This document shows, one piece after another, positions 12,771 to 21,079 of a stretch of DNA of 34,651 nucleotides; position 1 is the stretch's first letter; the number at the start of each line of letters is the position of its first letter. The notes beneath the pieces are model-generated. The model had not been told where the DNA came from and did no database searches. It was given only the letters and a program-made list of their open reading frames with translations. Where the stretch lies: positions 1 to 34,651 of the forward strand of contig JACREG010000089.1 in assembly GCA_016218375.1 (NCBI GenBank). The letters are read 5' to 3'. A program made the position numbers and the translations under genes. The stretch comes from Gammaproteobacteria bacterium (lineage in GTDB: Bacteria; Pseudomonadota; Gammaproteobacteria; Thiohalobacterales; Thiohalobacteraceae).

Positions 12771-13544
12771 ATGAACGTATTGGTCTTCGACATCGAAACG
12801 ATTCCGGATGTCGTCACGGGGCGGCGCCTGCACGGTCTCGACGGCTTGAGCGACGAAGACGTCGCCAAGGCGATGTTTCATATGCGCCGGCAGGAAACCG
12901 GCGGCAGCGATTTTCTTAAATTGCATTTGCATCGCGTGGTCGCCATCTCGGCGGTGCTGCGTTCGCGCGATACGCTCAAGGTCTGGTCGCTGGGCGATCC
13001 CGCCGCCGACGAGCAGGAGATCGTGCAACGCTTCTTCGATGGTCTCGACAAATTCACGCCGACGCTGGTGTCCTGGACCGGCGGCGGTTTCGATCTGCCG
13101 GTGCTGCACTATCGCGCGCTGCTGCACGGCATCGCCGCGCCGCGCTACTGGGACAGCGGCGACGACGACCGCGATTTCAAATGGAACAATTATCTGAGCC
13201 GTTATCACGCCCGGCACACCGATCTCATGGACGTGCTGTCCGGTTATCAGGCGCGCGCTGTCGCGCCGCTCGACGAGATCGCCAGCATGCTGGGTTTCCC
13301 CGGCAAAATGGGCATGAACGGTTCCAAGGTGTGGGATGCCTACCTCGCCGGTGGGCTCGAAGATATCCGCAACTACTGCGAGACCGACGTGCTCAACACC
13401 TATCTGGTGTTCCTGCGCTTCGAACTGATGCGCGGCAAACTGGCGCAAAGCGAATACGACGCCGAATGCTTGCAGTTGCGCGAATATCTCCAGGCGGAGA
13501 GCAAACCGCATTTCAGCGAGTTTCTGGCGGCGTGGGCGGAATGA
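12771..13544 (+). CDS. Predicted 3'-5' exonuclease, PolB-like DEDD family
   Basis: A 257-residue stand-alone exonuclease of the family related to the DNA polymerase B proofreading domain (PF10108-like). Exo I is FDIETIP with Asp7 and Glu9. Exo II is SWTGGGFDLPVLHYRA with Asp108. Exo III is NYCETDVLNTYLVFLRF with Asp206. These are the four metal-binding acids expected of a DEDD nuclease. The cellular role of the family is not well defined; DNA repair or RNA trimming is possible. cysM ends 64 bases upstream, so co-transcription is possible but unproven. An inverted-repeat element starts directly after the stop. Confidence 0.85.
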   Translation: MNVLVFDIETIPDVVTGRRLHGLDGLSDEDVAKAMFHMRRQETGGSDFLKLHLHRVVAISAVLRSRDTLKVWSLGDPAADEQEIVQRFFDGLDKFTPTLVSWTGGGFDLPVLHYRALLHGIAAPRYWDSGDDDRDFKWNNYLSRYHARHTDLMDVLSGYQARAVAPLDEIASMLGFPGKMGMNGSKVWDAYLAGGLEDIRNYCETDVLNTYLVFLRFELMRGKLAQSEYDAECLQLREYLQAESKPHFSEFLAAWAE

Positions 13545-13547
13545 GTG

Positions 13548-13720
13548 TTTGAACCGCCAAGACGCCAAGGTCGCCAAGAAAGAATATTGGAACCGCCAAG
13601 GCGCCAAGACGCCAAGAGATATTATTGAAAACGACGTTATTGGTTCTCACACAAGCATTCTTGGCGTCTTGGCGCCTTGGCGGTTCAATCCGGGTTTGCA
13701 TGGCGTCTTGGCGGTTCAAA
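13548..13720. repeat. Nested inverted-repeat element (CGCCAAG-rich)
   Basis: Two perfect inverted repeats are nested around one centre. The outer arms are 20 bases (13548-13567 and 13701-13720, starting TTTGAACCGCCAAGACG). The inner arms are 27 bases (13591-13617 and 13659-13685, starting AACCGCCAAGGCGCC). All arms are built from the short unit CGCCAAG or its complement. The inner 41-base spacer (13618-13658) is AT-rich. The element fills the gap between the exonuclease and rlmD and codes for no credible protein. It could form a large cruciform in DNA or a long hairpin in RNA, and resembles a mobile palindromic intergenic repeat. Whether other copies exist cannot be seen here. Confidence 0.85.
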
Positions 13721-13741
13721 AAAACAGAGTTGGATTAACCC

Positions 13742-15100
13742 ATGAGTCGTTCCCGTAAACCGCGTTTGCCCGCTGAAGCTATCGAAGTGTCGATCGACTC
13801 CCTGACCCACGACGGCCGCGGCGTCGGTCGTGTCGAGGGCAAGGCGGTGTTCGTCGATGGCGCGTTGCCGGGCGAGCGCGTGCGCTGCCGCGTGGTGGAA
13901 AAACACAAGAAATACGACGAAGGCATCGTCGAGACGGTGTTGGACGCCTCGCCGCTGCGCGTCGAGCCGCGCTGCCCGCATGCCGGTGTGTGCGGTGGAT
14001 GCAGCTTGCAGCATATGGCCCCTGAGGCGCAGATCGACGCCAAGCAACAAGTGCTGCTCGATGGTCTTGCGCATATCGGCAAAGTGACGGCCGAAGCCAT
14101 CCTGCCGCCGCTGCGCGGGCCGCACTGGGGCTATCGCACCCGCGCGCGTCTGGGCGCGAAGTTCGTGCGCAAGAAAGGCTATGCGCTGGTCGGTTTCCGC
14201 GAGAAGCACGCGCCCTATCTCGCCGAGTTGACGCGTTGCGAGGTGCTGCATCCGATCGTCGGCGAGCGTCTCACCGAACTGGCCGAATTGATCGCCGCGC
14301 TGGAGGCGCGCGAACGCATCCCGCAGATCGAGGTCGCCGTCGGCGATAACGCGACCGCCTTGGTGTTCCGCAATCTCGATCCCTTGTCCGAACTCGATAC
14401 CTCGCTGCTGTTCGGCTACGGCGAACGCACCGGCCTGCATATCTATCTGCAACCGGCGGGACCGGACAGCGTGACGCTGCTCTGGCCGGAACATTCGGTC
14501 TTGAGTTACAGCCTGCCGGCGTATGCCGTGACCTTGGATTTCCTGCCCGCGGACTTCACTCAGGTGAATCGCGATATCAACGGCGCGATGATCGATCTGG
14601 CGCTGGAACTTCTGGATGTACAGCCGACCGACCGCGTGCTGGATCTGTTCTGTGGCTTGGGTAACTTCACGCTGCCGCTGGCGCGTCGTTGCGCGCATGT
14701 CGTCGGTGTGGAAGGCGAACCAAGTCTGGTGCGGCGCGCCCGCGACAATGCCGCGCACAACGGCATTGCCAACGTCGAATTCCACGTTGCCAATCTCGCC
14801 GAGGATGTCTCCATCTATCCCTGGCTCAAACAGGGCTTCGACAAACTGCTGCTCGACCCGCCGCGCAGTGGCGCCATAGAAGTGATCCCGGCCATCGCCA
14901 AGCTGGGCTTCAAGCGCATCGTCTATGTATCCTGCAACCCCAGCTCACTGGCGCGCGACGCCGGCCTGCTGGTACACGAACACGGTTATCGATTGGTCAA
15001 AGTCGGCGTGATGGACATGTTCCCGCACACCACGCATGTGGAATCGATTGCGGTGTTCGAGAAGGCGAGCCGAACTCCAAGTCGTCCGTCAGGCTTGTAG
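13742..15100 (+). CDS. rlmD: 23S rRNA (uracil-1939-C5)-methyltransferase
   Basis: SAM-dependent enzyme forming m5U1939 in 23S rRNA. The 452-residue protein begins with a TRAM RNA-binding domain (about residues 12-70). An iron-sulfur cluster motif follows with Cys78, Cys84, Cys87 (CPHAGVCGGC) and Cys166 (LTRCEVLHP). The SAM site is VLDLFCGLGNFTLPLA, and QVNRDING precedes it as usual. LLLDPPRSGA and VSCNPSSLARDAG carry the catalytic Asp and Cys398. It matches RlmD/RumA (E. coli 433) rather than RlmC or TrmA. The last dozen residues past the conserved VESIAVFEKA are an unconserved extension running into a hairpin at 15091-15110. Confidence 0.93.
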   Translation: MSRSRKPRLPAEAIEVSIDSLTHDGRGVGRVEGKAVFVDGALPGERVRCRVVEKHKKYDEGIVETVLDASPLRVEPRCPHAGVCGGCSLQHMAPEAQIDAKQQVLLDGLAHIGKVTAEAILPPLRGPHWGYRTRARLGAKFVRKKGYALVGFREKHAPYLAELTRCEVLHPIVGERLTELAELIAALEARERIPQIEVAVGDNATALVFRNLDPLSELDTSLLFGYGERTGLHIYLQPAGPDSVTLLWPEHSVLSYSLPAYAVTLDFLPADFTQVNRDINGAMIDLALELLDVQPTDRVLDLFCGLGNFTLPLARRCAHVVGVEGEPSLVRRARDNAAHNGIANVEFHVANLAEDVSIYPWLKQGFDKLLLDPPRSGAIEVIPAIAKLGFKRIVYVSCNPSSLARDAGLLVHEHGYRLVKVGVMDMFPHTTHVESIAVFEKASRTPSRPSGL

Positions 15101-15122
15101 TCGTAAGCCTTACACTAGTGTA
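15091..15122. terminator. Hairpin plus 12-base palindrome at the rlmD 3' end
   Basis: AGGCTT (15091-15096) pairs with AAGCCT (15105-15110) around 8 bases that include the rlmD stop codon. The perfect palindrome TACACTAGTGTA follows at 15111-15122. No T-run is present, so termination is only a guess. Confidence 0.35.
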
Positions 15123-15396
15123 GGCGACTTCCTGCCGCCGACGACAAGATAGCCTTAATTTCCGGCCTATTCGTCCGAGCGGCAATACTCCTTTTCAGAT
15201 TACGTCCGTCTGGAACCAATCATCGTCTTCCTGTTGTACCGACATGACGTCGGAATCCAACCGATATAAAGCGCTGTGGCGGTCGAATATCCTCGGGACG
15301 TCGGTCTTCGCCGATATGATAATTAATTTTTGTATCCATCTACTAGATAACTTAAATAGCGCTTATAACGCCAATAAACAGGTTGGAGGAGACGTC
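15123..15396 (+). other. Intergenic leader before the first exported-protein gene
   Basis: About 270 bases without a credible gene. The frame of the following gene is open from 15244, but that part codes for no signal peptide and lacks a ribosome-binding site. Bases 15315-15380 are clearly AT-rich compared with the flanks. A loose sigma-70 match (TTGTAT, 17 bases, TAAATA) is visible there. A strong GGAGGA at 15385-15390 sets the start of the next gene at 15397. Confidence 0.4.
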
Positions 15397-16641
15397 ATGA
15401 ATAAGAGTAACGTGCGAGGTGGAAGCTTGGTTGTTGGGATTGCTTTGGCTCTCGGGGCGTCGGCGGCTTCCGCACAGCAATACGTCACTGAAATCGATGC
15501 GCTAGGCTACCGGGGTTCGGTCGGCACCATCACCTTTGACGACTGGGGCATCACCGGGCCGGGTGGCGTGACCGCCCAGGATTACCACGTGGGCGGCGGT
15601 TTCGATAATTCGCAACTCGGTCAGATTCAGCGTGTCGAGACCCTGCCGCCGGATTGGCGGACACCGGACCAACCGATCGACGTGATCATGCCGGAATTCA
15701 CCGGGACGAATTACGCGAACGCCAGTGTCGATGGCGGAGTCAATTTCTACCGTTGGCTCTATACGACGCCGCACTCGGAGTTCAATCACATGCTCATCGA
15801 TAAGGCCGGCAACTATTATGTGGCCCGCGACGACATGAACTGGGGTTTCTTCAATACCTTCGTTTACCATGATGCGAGCAGTGGCACAAACAGCGGGGTC
15901 GATGTCGAGATTGGTCTGCTGGACAGCTATAGTTTGACAGCGAACTATACCAGTTCGGATTCCAACGGGGGGCTCGGCGACATTGACGCTTCTCTGGAAA
16001 ACCAGAAGACAGAGGTCGAGACCGAACTCCAGTTCCAGCCGTACGCTATTTCCGATGCCACCGGCTGGTGCGGTTCGGTCCTTGCGTCTCATCCGCTCGC
16101 ACTGGAGAAAATGAAGGGCCAGCTCAAGTTCGGCGTCGCCTTCGATGTGTACTTCGCGGCTGGGGGTGTCCGCACCGGCGATCCCATGCCGAATCTGATC
16201 CCCGACTTCGTCGCGCGCAGCTACGGTTCGCTGGAAGTGGATGTGACCACCGCATATGGCGATCGCCAGCATTTCAAATCCAGCGCGGTCATCAATAACA
16301 CCAATCCAGAGACCGGTGATGTCGATCCGGCGCAATACAACCATGTGTCCTTCCACGGTGCCGGCGTGATCCCGACCGGCGTGTGGACTTCGAAGGATTC
16401 CTGGGAAAAAACCGGCCTGCTCGGTACGCTCAAACGCAAGCTCAACCCGGACGGAACCTGGAACGTGACGGTCGTGCCGGCGGGCACGGCGGGGGCGATT
16501 TATTACGCGAATCCGTTTGCGGGCTATGCCTTCATCCTGCGTGCCGACGGGGTGCGTATTCTGGAGGCGATCGACAAAGATCACTATACCAATACGACCA
16601 ATGTGCCCGCGGGTGCGCTCGATAACGTGAACGATATCTAA
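15397..16641 (+). CDS. Exported protein of unknown function
   Basis: A 414-residue protein I do not recognise. The start at 15397 is supported by GGAGGA 6 bases upstream and by a clear signal peptide (MNKSNVRGGSLVVGIALALG, cut near ASAASA-QQ). The mature protein is acidic, rich in Gly, Asp, Asn and aromatic residues, and has a single Cys (GWCGS), suggesting a beta-rich secreted or surface protein. No C-terminal sorting tail, barrel signature or enzyme motif is apparent; it ends LDNVNDI. A hairpin follows the stop, and the next gene encodes a PEP-CTERM-like protein with an equally strong ribosome-binding site. The two may be expressed together as surface or matrix proteins; this is inference. 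Confidence 0.75.
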   Translation: MNKSNVRGGSLVVGIALALGASAASAQQYVTEIDALGYRGSVGTITFDDWGITGPGGVTAQDYHVGGGFDNSQLGQIQRVETLPPDWRTPDQPIDVIMPEFTGTNYANASVDGGVNFYRWLYTTPHSEFNHMLIDKAGNYYVARDDMNWGFFNTFVYHDASSGTNSGVDVEIGLLDSYSLTANYTSSDSNGGLGDIDASLENQKTEVETELQFQPYAISDATGWCGSVLASHPLALEKMKGQLKFGVAFDVYFAAGGVRTGDPMPNLIPDFVARSYGSLEVDVTTAYGDRQHFKSSAVINNTNPETGDVDPAQYNHVSFHGAGVIPTGVWTSKDSWEKTGLLGTLKRKLNPDGTWNVTVVPAGTAGAIYYANPFAGYAFILRADGVRILEAIDKDHYTNTTNVPAGALDNVNDI

Positions 16642-16653
16642 CGGCAAGCACAT

Positions 16654-16676
16654 GCCGCCGGCCGTTGGCCGGCGGC
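16654..16676 (+). terminator. Perfect 10-bp GC hairpin after the exported-protein gene
   Basis: GCCGCCGGCC (16654-16663) pairs with GGCCGGCGGC (16667-16676) around GTT. AAATAAACAA follows rather than a T-run. It could stop transcription, or stabilise the upstream mRNA and set the ratio of the two exported proteins. Confidence 0.55.
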
Positions 16677-16760
16677 AAATAAACAATGCCATTAGAGTCG
16701 AAGGGCGCGCAGATTCGCCGAGATTCTAATTCAAATAATTCCTCCGGGAGGAGTAACAGC

Positions 16761-17654
16761 ATGAACATTCCAAGCAAACGTCGTCTGACGACGGCTCTGA
16801 CAATCATCGGTATGACCCTGACGGGTGCCGCCAACGCGGCAGCCGTTTCCGGCAGCAGTTCGGGATATGGGGCATACGTCAATATCACCACCGTGGCCGA
16901 TCCCGTTTTGAACCTGAATGTCAGCCCTATACCTCAAGGGGCGGCCGGTACCGCACCCGCACCCTATAACCGCTACGACGAAGTCTGGAGCTTGGACGTG
17001 TCGGATAGCGTGTGTGTGACGTCACTTCTTGGCGGCTGCATCAGTTCGATAAGCGCCAGTGTCGGGACCGGACTGCTGACGGGGTATGCCGCATCCGATG
17101 TGGATGGCGGCAGCGGTGTGCGGTTTGCATCGGCCACGGGTACGGTAGACGATGCCACGGTGAATGCGGGTACCGGCACCGTGCTCAACCTCATCGGCAG
17201 CATGGTGCTCGGCCTTTCGTCCACCACCCTGTCGTCATCGGCGCTAGTGAGCGGGGACTATGGGGCTTTCACGCCCATGGGTTCCAGCATTATTGAAGGC
17301 GCCAGCCTGCAAGTGGCCGGATTGAATCTTATTACGCTCGATGCCAATGCCGCGCCCAATACCCTCGTCGATCCGCTCGGTGCGCTGTCTCTGCTGGGTT
17401 TGACGGTGATGTTGAATGAACAGATGACCAACTGCACTGCGGCCAGTTGCGGTATCGCGGTCAATGCACTGCATCTGATCTTCAACGACTTTGCCGTGGG
17501 TAGCGGACTTCTGAATGGCGATATTATCTTTGGCCATGCCGAAGCAAACTTGGTCGCAACGCCGTCAGCCGTTCCTGTCCCGACAGCGGCATGGCTTTTC
17601 GGTTCCGGCCTGCTGGGCTTGGTCGGTGTGGCGCGTCGGCGCAATTCCCAATAA
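16761..17654 (+). CDS. Exported protein with a PEP-CTERM-like (VPxPxxAWLFGSG) sorting tail
   Basis: A 297-residue protein with an N-terminal signal peptide (about 1-27, ending TGAANA-AA) and a C-terminal tripartite tail VPVPTAAWLFGSGLLGLVG then VARRR. The tail has a Val-Pro motif, one hydrophobic helix and an Arg cluster. This is the VPLPA/PEP-CTERM sorting architecture handled by exosortases, usually linked to extracellular polysaccharide or biofilm matrix. The mature region is Gly/Ser/Thr/Ala/Leu-rich and low in charge, with two Cys pairs (VCVTSLLGGC and NCTAASC) that may form disulfides. GGGAGGAG at 16746-16753 supports the start. No exosortase gene lies in the window, so one should be elsewhere in the genome. 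The specific role is unknown. Confidence 0.82.
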   Translation: MNIPSKRRLTTALTIIGMTLTGAANAAAVSGSSSGYGAYVNITTVADPVLNLNVSPIPQGAAGTAPAPYNRYDEVWSLDVSDSVCVTSLLGGCISSISASVGTGLLTGYAASDVDGGSGVRFASATGTVDDATVNAGTGTVLNLIGSMVLGLSSTTLSSSALVSGDYGAFTPMGSSIIEGASLQVAGLNLITLDANAAPNTLVDPLGALSLLGLTVMLNEQMTNCTAASCGIAVNALHLIFNDFAVGSGLLNGDIIFGHAEANLVATPSAVPVPTAAWLFGSGLLGLVGVARRRNSQ

Positions 17655-17663
17655 CGGCGAAAA

Positions 17664-17705
17664 CACCCGGACGCCCACCCCTGGATATCTGGGGACGTCC
17701 GGGTG
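17664..17705. terminator. Hairpin between convergent genes
   Basis: CACCCGGACG (17664-17673) pairs perfectly with CGTCCGGGTG (17696-17705). An inner CCCC/GGGG pair lies within the loop. It lies between the PEP-CTERM-like gene and the oppositely oriented regulator gene, so it may serve as a bidirectional terminator, though the T-run is missing. Confidence 0.55.
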
Positions 17706-17715
17706 CATCCGTGTG

Positions 17716-19086
17716 TCACAACCCATAGCGCTTGATTTTGTACCACAACGCCCGTTCGCTGATTTCCAGCAGCCGCGCGGCGGCGGCTTTGTTGTTGCCG
17801 CTGCGTTCCAGGGCGTGGCGGATCACGGTCTTTTCCAGTTCTTCGACCAGAGGGTTCAAGGCCAGCGAGGTCGATTCGCCGATGAGCGTTGTGGTGGACG
17901 CGGCAGTGGTGGGCGCTGTGCGTTGAGTGATATCCGCCGGCAGGTGTTCGCGTGTCACTGTGTCGCCCGTACACAAGACGCAAGCGCGTTCCATCAGGTT
18001 TTGCAGTTCGCGGACGTTGCCGGGCCAGGGATAGTTCAATAGGTACTCCAGGGCGTCCTGATTCAGGCGCGGCACTTTGCGGCCCAGTTCGTTGGCGTAT
18101 TTCTCCAGGAAGTGTTGAGCGAGCTGCGGGATGTCCTGGGTGCGTTCGCGCAGCAGCGGCACGTCGATGCGCACGACGTTGAGGCGGAAATACAGATCGG
18201 TGCGCAACAGGCCGTCCTCGACGGCGCGTTGCGGATCGCGGTTGGTGGCGGCGACGATGCGCAGGTCGACCTTTTTCGGATGTTGCGCGCCCAGACGTTC
18301 CACTTCGCCTTCCTGGATGACGCGCAACAGTTTGGCCTGCAACGCCAGCGGCATCTCGGTGATCTCGTCGAGGAACAGCGTGCCGCGGTCGGCGAGTTCG
18401 CATTTGCCGATGCGGTCGCGCACCGCGCCGGTGAAGGCGCCTTTCTGATGACCGAACAGTTCGCTTTCCAACAGTTCGGCGGGAATCGCCGCGCAGTTGA
18501 TCGGCACGAACAAGCCACTGCGCGCGGATTCCTGATGCACGGCGCGGGCAACCAGTTCCTTGCCGGTGCCGGTCTCGCCGACGATGAACACATTGCTGCG
18601 CGCCGGCGCGACTTGCCGCACCAACCGATACAGCGCTTGCATCTTCGGGCTGTCGCCGATGAATTCGCCCCAGCCTTTGTCGACTTCGCTGCGCAGAAAG
18701 CGGTTCTCGCGCTGCACCGTGCCCACTGCGAGCGCGCGGGCCACGGCGAGTTCCATATCCTTGATCTCCAGCGGGCGGACGATGTAATCGGTGGCACCGA
18801 GCTTCATTGCTTCGATGGCGGTCTCGACCGTCGCATAGGCCGTCAACACGATCACCGGGACATCTTCGCCGCGTTCGCGCAGCGCGCGCAGCAGCCCCAT
18901 GCCGTCCAGGCGCGGCATGCGCAAGTCCGTCAGCACCAGATCGAAGGGCGCAGCGTCGAAGGCCTCTAACGCCGCGATGCCGTCTTCCGCCTGCACGACG
19001 TCATGGCCCATGCCCTTGAGCGACAGCTCCAACAGGCGGCGCATTTTGTCTTCATCGTCGACCACGAGGATGCGTTTGGTATCCAT
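17716..19086 (-). CDS. Sigma-54-dependent response regulator (NtrC/AtoC type)
   Basis: A 456-residue transcription activator. The receiver domain (1-115) has the acidic pocket VVDDED and phospho-acceptor Asp54 in LTDLRMP. The AAA+ domain (about 142-375) has Walker A GETGTGKE (170-177), the sigma-54 contact loop GAFTGA (216-221), Walker B TLFLDE and an arginine-finger region. A FIS-type helix-turn-helix (NNKAAAARLLEISERALWYK) closes the protein. The usually invariant receiver lysine is Arg104 (DYIVRPLE). It starts 15 bases after the partner kinase stop, so the pair is an operon. Targets probably include the divergent porin gene, but no convincing -24/-12 site was found there. Confidence 0.93.
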   Translation of the reverse strand: MDTKRILVVDDEDKMRRLLELSLKGMGHDVVQAEDGIAALEAFDAAPFDLVLTDLRMPRLDGMGLLRALRERGEDVPVIVLTAYATVETAIEAMKLGATDYIVRPLEIKDMELAVARALAVGTVQRENRFLRSEVDKGWGEFIGDSPKMQALYRLVRQVAPARSNVFIVGETGTGKELVARAVHQESARSGLFVPINCAAIPAELLESELFGHQKGAFTGAVRDRIGKCELADRGTLFLDEITEMPLALQAKLLRVIQEGEVERLGAQHPKKVDLRIVAATNRDPQRAVEDGLLRTDLYFRLNVVRIDVPLLRERTQDIPQLAQHFLEKYANELGRKVPRLNQDALEYLLNYPWPGNVRELQNLMERACVLCTGDTVTREHLPADITQRTAPTTAASTTTLIGESTSLALNPLVEELEKTVIRHALERSGNNKAAAARLLEISERALWYKIKRYGL

Positions 19087-19101
19087 AGGTATCAGGGGCT
19101 A

Positions 19102-20871
19102 TCAGGCCGAATGGGGTTGATGGGAAAAACGGATATCGAAGCGGGCGCCACCCCACGGGCTGTCCGCGATCTGAATGCTGGCATGATGCACGTGCACGAT
19201 CTGTTGCACGATGGTCAGGCCCAAACCGATGCCGCCTTCGCGGCGGCTGAAGAACGGATCGAAGATGTGTGCGCGCAGTTCGGGGGCGATGCCGGGGCCG
19301 TCGTCGAGGACGCTGACCAACAGCGCGTCGCCGTCGTCGCGGCTGTGTATGTCGATGTGGCCGCCCTCGGGCACGAAATCCAAGGCGTTGATCAGCAGAT
19401 TGAGAAACACCTGGGTGAGTTGTTCGCCGTCGCAGAGCAGCAGCGGGTTTTCCGCCTGGAGATCGGTGCGCAGCCGCACATGTTTCTTCTCCGCCTTGGC
19501 GGCGAGCAGATTGACGACGGTGGTGACGATCTCATGCACGTCGCGCGCTTTGAATTCCGGCGGGCGCGGGCGGGCGCATTCCAGCAACAAAGTGACCAGC
19601 CGATTCAAACGGTCGGTTTCGCTGGTGATGAAGCCGATCAGTTCGCGTTCCTTATCGCCGAGATTCGGTTGACGTTCGAGCAATTGCGCCGAGCTCTTCA
19701 GAATGCCCAACGGCGTGCGCACCTCGTGGGCCATGATCGCGGCCATCTCGCCGACCACCGCGAGCTTGCCGGCGCGCACGATCTGTTCGCGCGATTGCGC
19801 CAGGGTTTCGAGCATTTCCACGAAGGCCTGATCCAGTTCGTCGACTTCGGAAATCGCCGTCGTGGCGGCGACCGGCCGCGAGTGTTCGTCCTTGCGGAAG
19901 CGGCGCGTGAATTCGGTCAGCCCCATCAGCGGTTGCGCGATGCGGCGCGCCAGGCGCCAGGAGATCCACGCGGCCACGGACAAGGTCAGCAGCAATAGAA
20001 TGAACATCGTTCCCAACAATCGCCAGATCGGCTGAAACGCTTGCTGCGTCGGTTCGACCATGAACAAACGCCAGCCCAGGCCGGGAAAATGCTGATAGCC
20101 GGAGGAGGTGGCGGAACCGACCAGCACGTTGGCATAGCCCAACGCCTTGCCGTCGCGGATGAAGGGCGTATCGCCGGGGCGCGGGGATTGCCAGTCGTGC
20201 AGATCGAGTGCCGACGTGTCGAGCCGCTTGCGCAGTTCGGCGGACATGCCGATGGCCCGGCCGGCGGCATCGAGCAGTACGGCGCCGCGGGTGTGTTGCG
20301 CAACGGCATCGTCGAGCAGGTCGAGCACCTCGCGCCAATTCAGCAGGGCGTACAGATAACCGAGATCGCCTTGACCGAAGGCGTCGGGAATGCGCGTGCG
20401 CAAGACCACCGTGTCGGCGCTGCGGCCATGTCCCGTTTGCAGAGACAGCTCGACCGGTCCGTTGCCCGGTATCTTGATCCAGTCGTCGATCTCCGGCGCG
20501 AAGGCCGCATAGGCCAAGGGCGCACTGGAGGCGATCACGCGGCCATTCGTATCCGTACACAACAAGGTCTGAAATACCGAGCCCTGACCGGCGCGCAGAT
20601 CGGCGAGAAAATGCGCAAGGCGTTTGTCGACATCGTCCACGCGGATGTCTTGCATGATTTCCAGACGGCTCCACAGGCGCAGATTTTCCAGTTGCGCGAA
20701 CAGGAAGGTGTCGATGCGTTGCAGCACCGTGCTCGCGCCGAACTGGAGATTGCCGGCGATCTCCTGTTGCAGGCTGCGGCGGAACTCGTAAAAGGACAGC
20801 GCGCCCATCGACAGGGTGGAGCCCAGGACCAGCCCGAGAAAAGCGCGCAGCAAGGCCTTGCGAATCGTCAC
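19102..20871 (-). CDS. Sensor histidine kinase with a large periplasmic sensor domain
   Basis: A 589-residue inner-membrane kinase. TM1 is about residues 8-27, a periplasmic Cache-like region about 30-283, TM2 about 284-304, then HAMP. HisKA follows with His382 in IMAHEVRTPLGILKS, and HATPase_c has NLLINALDFVPEGG, DDGPGI and GGIGLGLTIV. The arrangement is NtrB/ZraS-like, typical partners of sigma-54 regulators. The GTG at 20871 was chosen: it gives a short cytoplasmic tail before TM1 and has AGGAC upstream. The frame continues to 21081, but that would overlap the divergent porin start and adds non-conserved sequence. The signal sensed is unknown. Confidence 0.88.
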   Translation of the reverse strand: MTIRKALLRAFLGLVLGSTLSMGALSFYEFRRSLQQEIAGNLQFGASTVLQRIDTFLFAQLENLRLWSRLEIMQDIRVDDVDKRLAHFLADLRAGQGSVFQTLLCTDTNGRVIASSAPLAYAAFAPEIDDWIKIPGNGPVELSLQTGHGRSADTVVLRTRIPDAFGQGDLGYLYALLNWREVLDLLDDAVAQHTRGAVLLDAAGRAIGMSAELRKRLDTSALDLHDWQSPRPGDTPFIRDGKALGYANVLVGSATSSGYQHFPGLGWRLFMVEPTQQAFQPIWRLLGTMFILLLLTLSVAAWISWRLARRIAQPLMGLTEFTRRFRKDEHSRPVAATTAISEVDELDQAFVEMLETLAQSREQIVRAGKLAVVGEMAAIMAHEVRTPLGILKSSAQLLERQPNLGDKERELIGFITSETDRLNRLVTLLLECARPRPPEFKARDVHEIVTTVVNLLAAKAEKKHVRLRTDLQAENPLLLCDGEQLTQVFLNLLINALDFVPEGGHIDIHSRDDGDALLVSVLDDGPGIAPELRAHIFDPFFSRREGGIGLGLTIVQQIVHVHHASIQIADSPWGGARFDIRFSHQPHSA

Positions 20872-21079
20872 CTGTCTGAATGTCCTATGGCAGTCGTCGA
20901 GAATCCGAGTCCAGGGGCGGCGGCACTGGCAACGGACGGTTATCACCGGTAAAGTTCGGACGGCATTGCCTGCCAGTCTAATGTGTCCGGCGGATTCTAA
21001 CCATGCCCAGCGCGAACGCTGTGCCGGTGTGGTATCGGGTGGCGCAGCGTCGCCGGGATGGTTTGCAGAGGTCAGAGTC
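20872..21079. promoter_or_regulatory. Divergent intergenic region between kinase and porin
   Basis: This 208-base gap must hold the promoters of both the kinase-regulator operon and the porin gene. I looked for sigma-54 sites on both strands. The closest, GG-N10-GG around 20922-20935, lacks the required GC at -12, so no site is claimed. Confidence 0.4.

Noticed and set aside
13513-13719. Short frames giving RQDAK-rich peptides in the inverted-repeat region
   Set aside because: They are translations of the palindromic repeat itself.
13548-13720. CRISPR array
   Set aside because: The repeats are inverted rather than direct and evenly spaced, and no cas gene is present.
17716-20871. PrsK/PrsR, the two-component pair tied to PEP-CTERM systems
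   Set aside because: The regulator N-terminus and the kinase architecture (two TM segments, periplasmic sensor, no GAF) do not fit PrsR/PrsK, despite the neighbouring PEP-CTERM-like gene.
20920-20940. Sigma-54 promoter for the porin
   Set aside because: GG-N10-GG was found where GG-N10-GC is required; the reverse strand had no better site.
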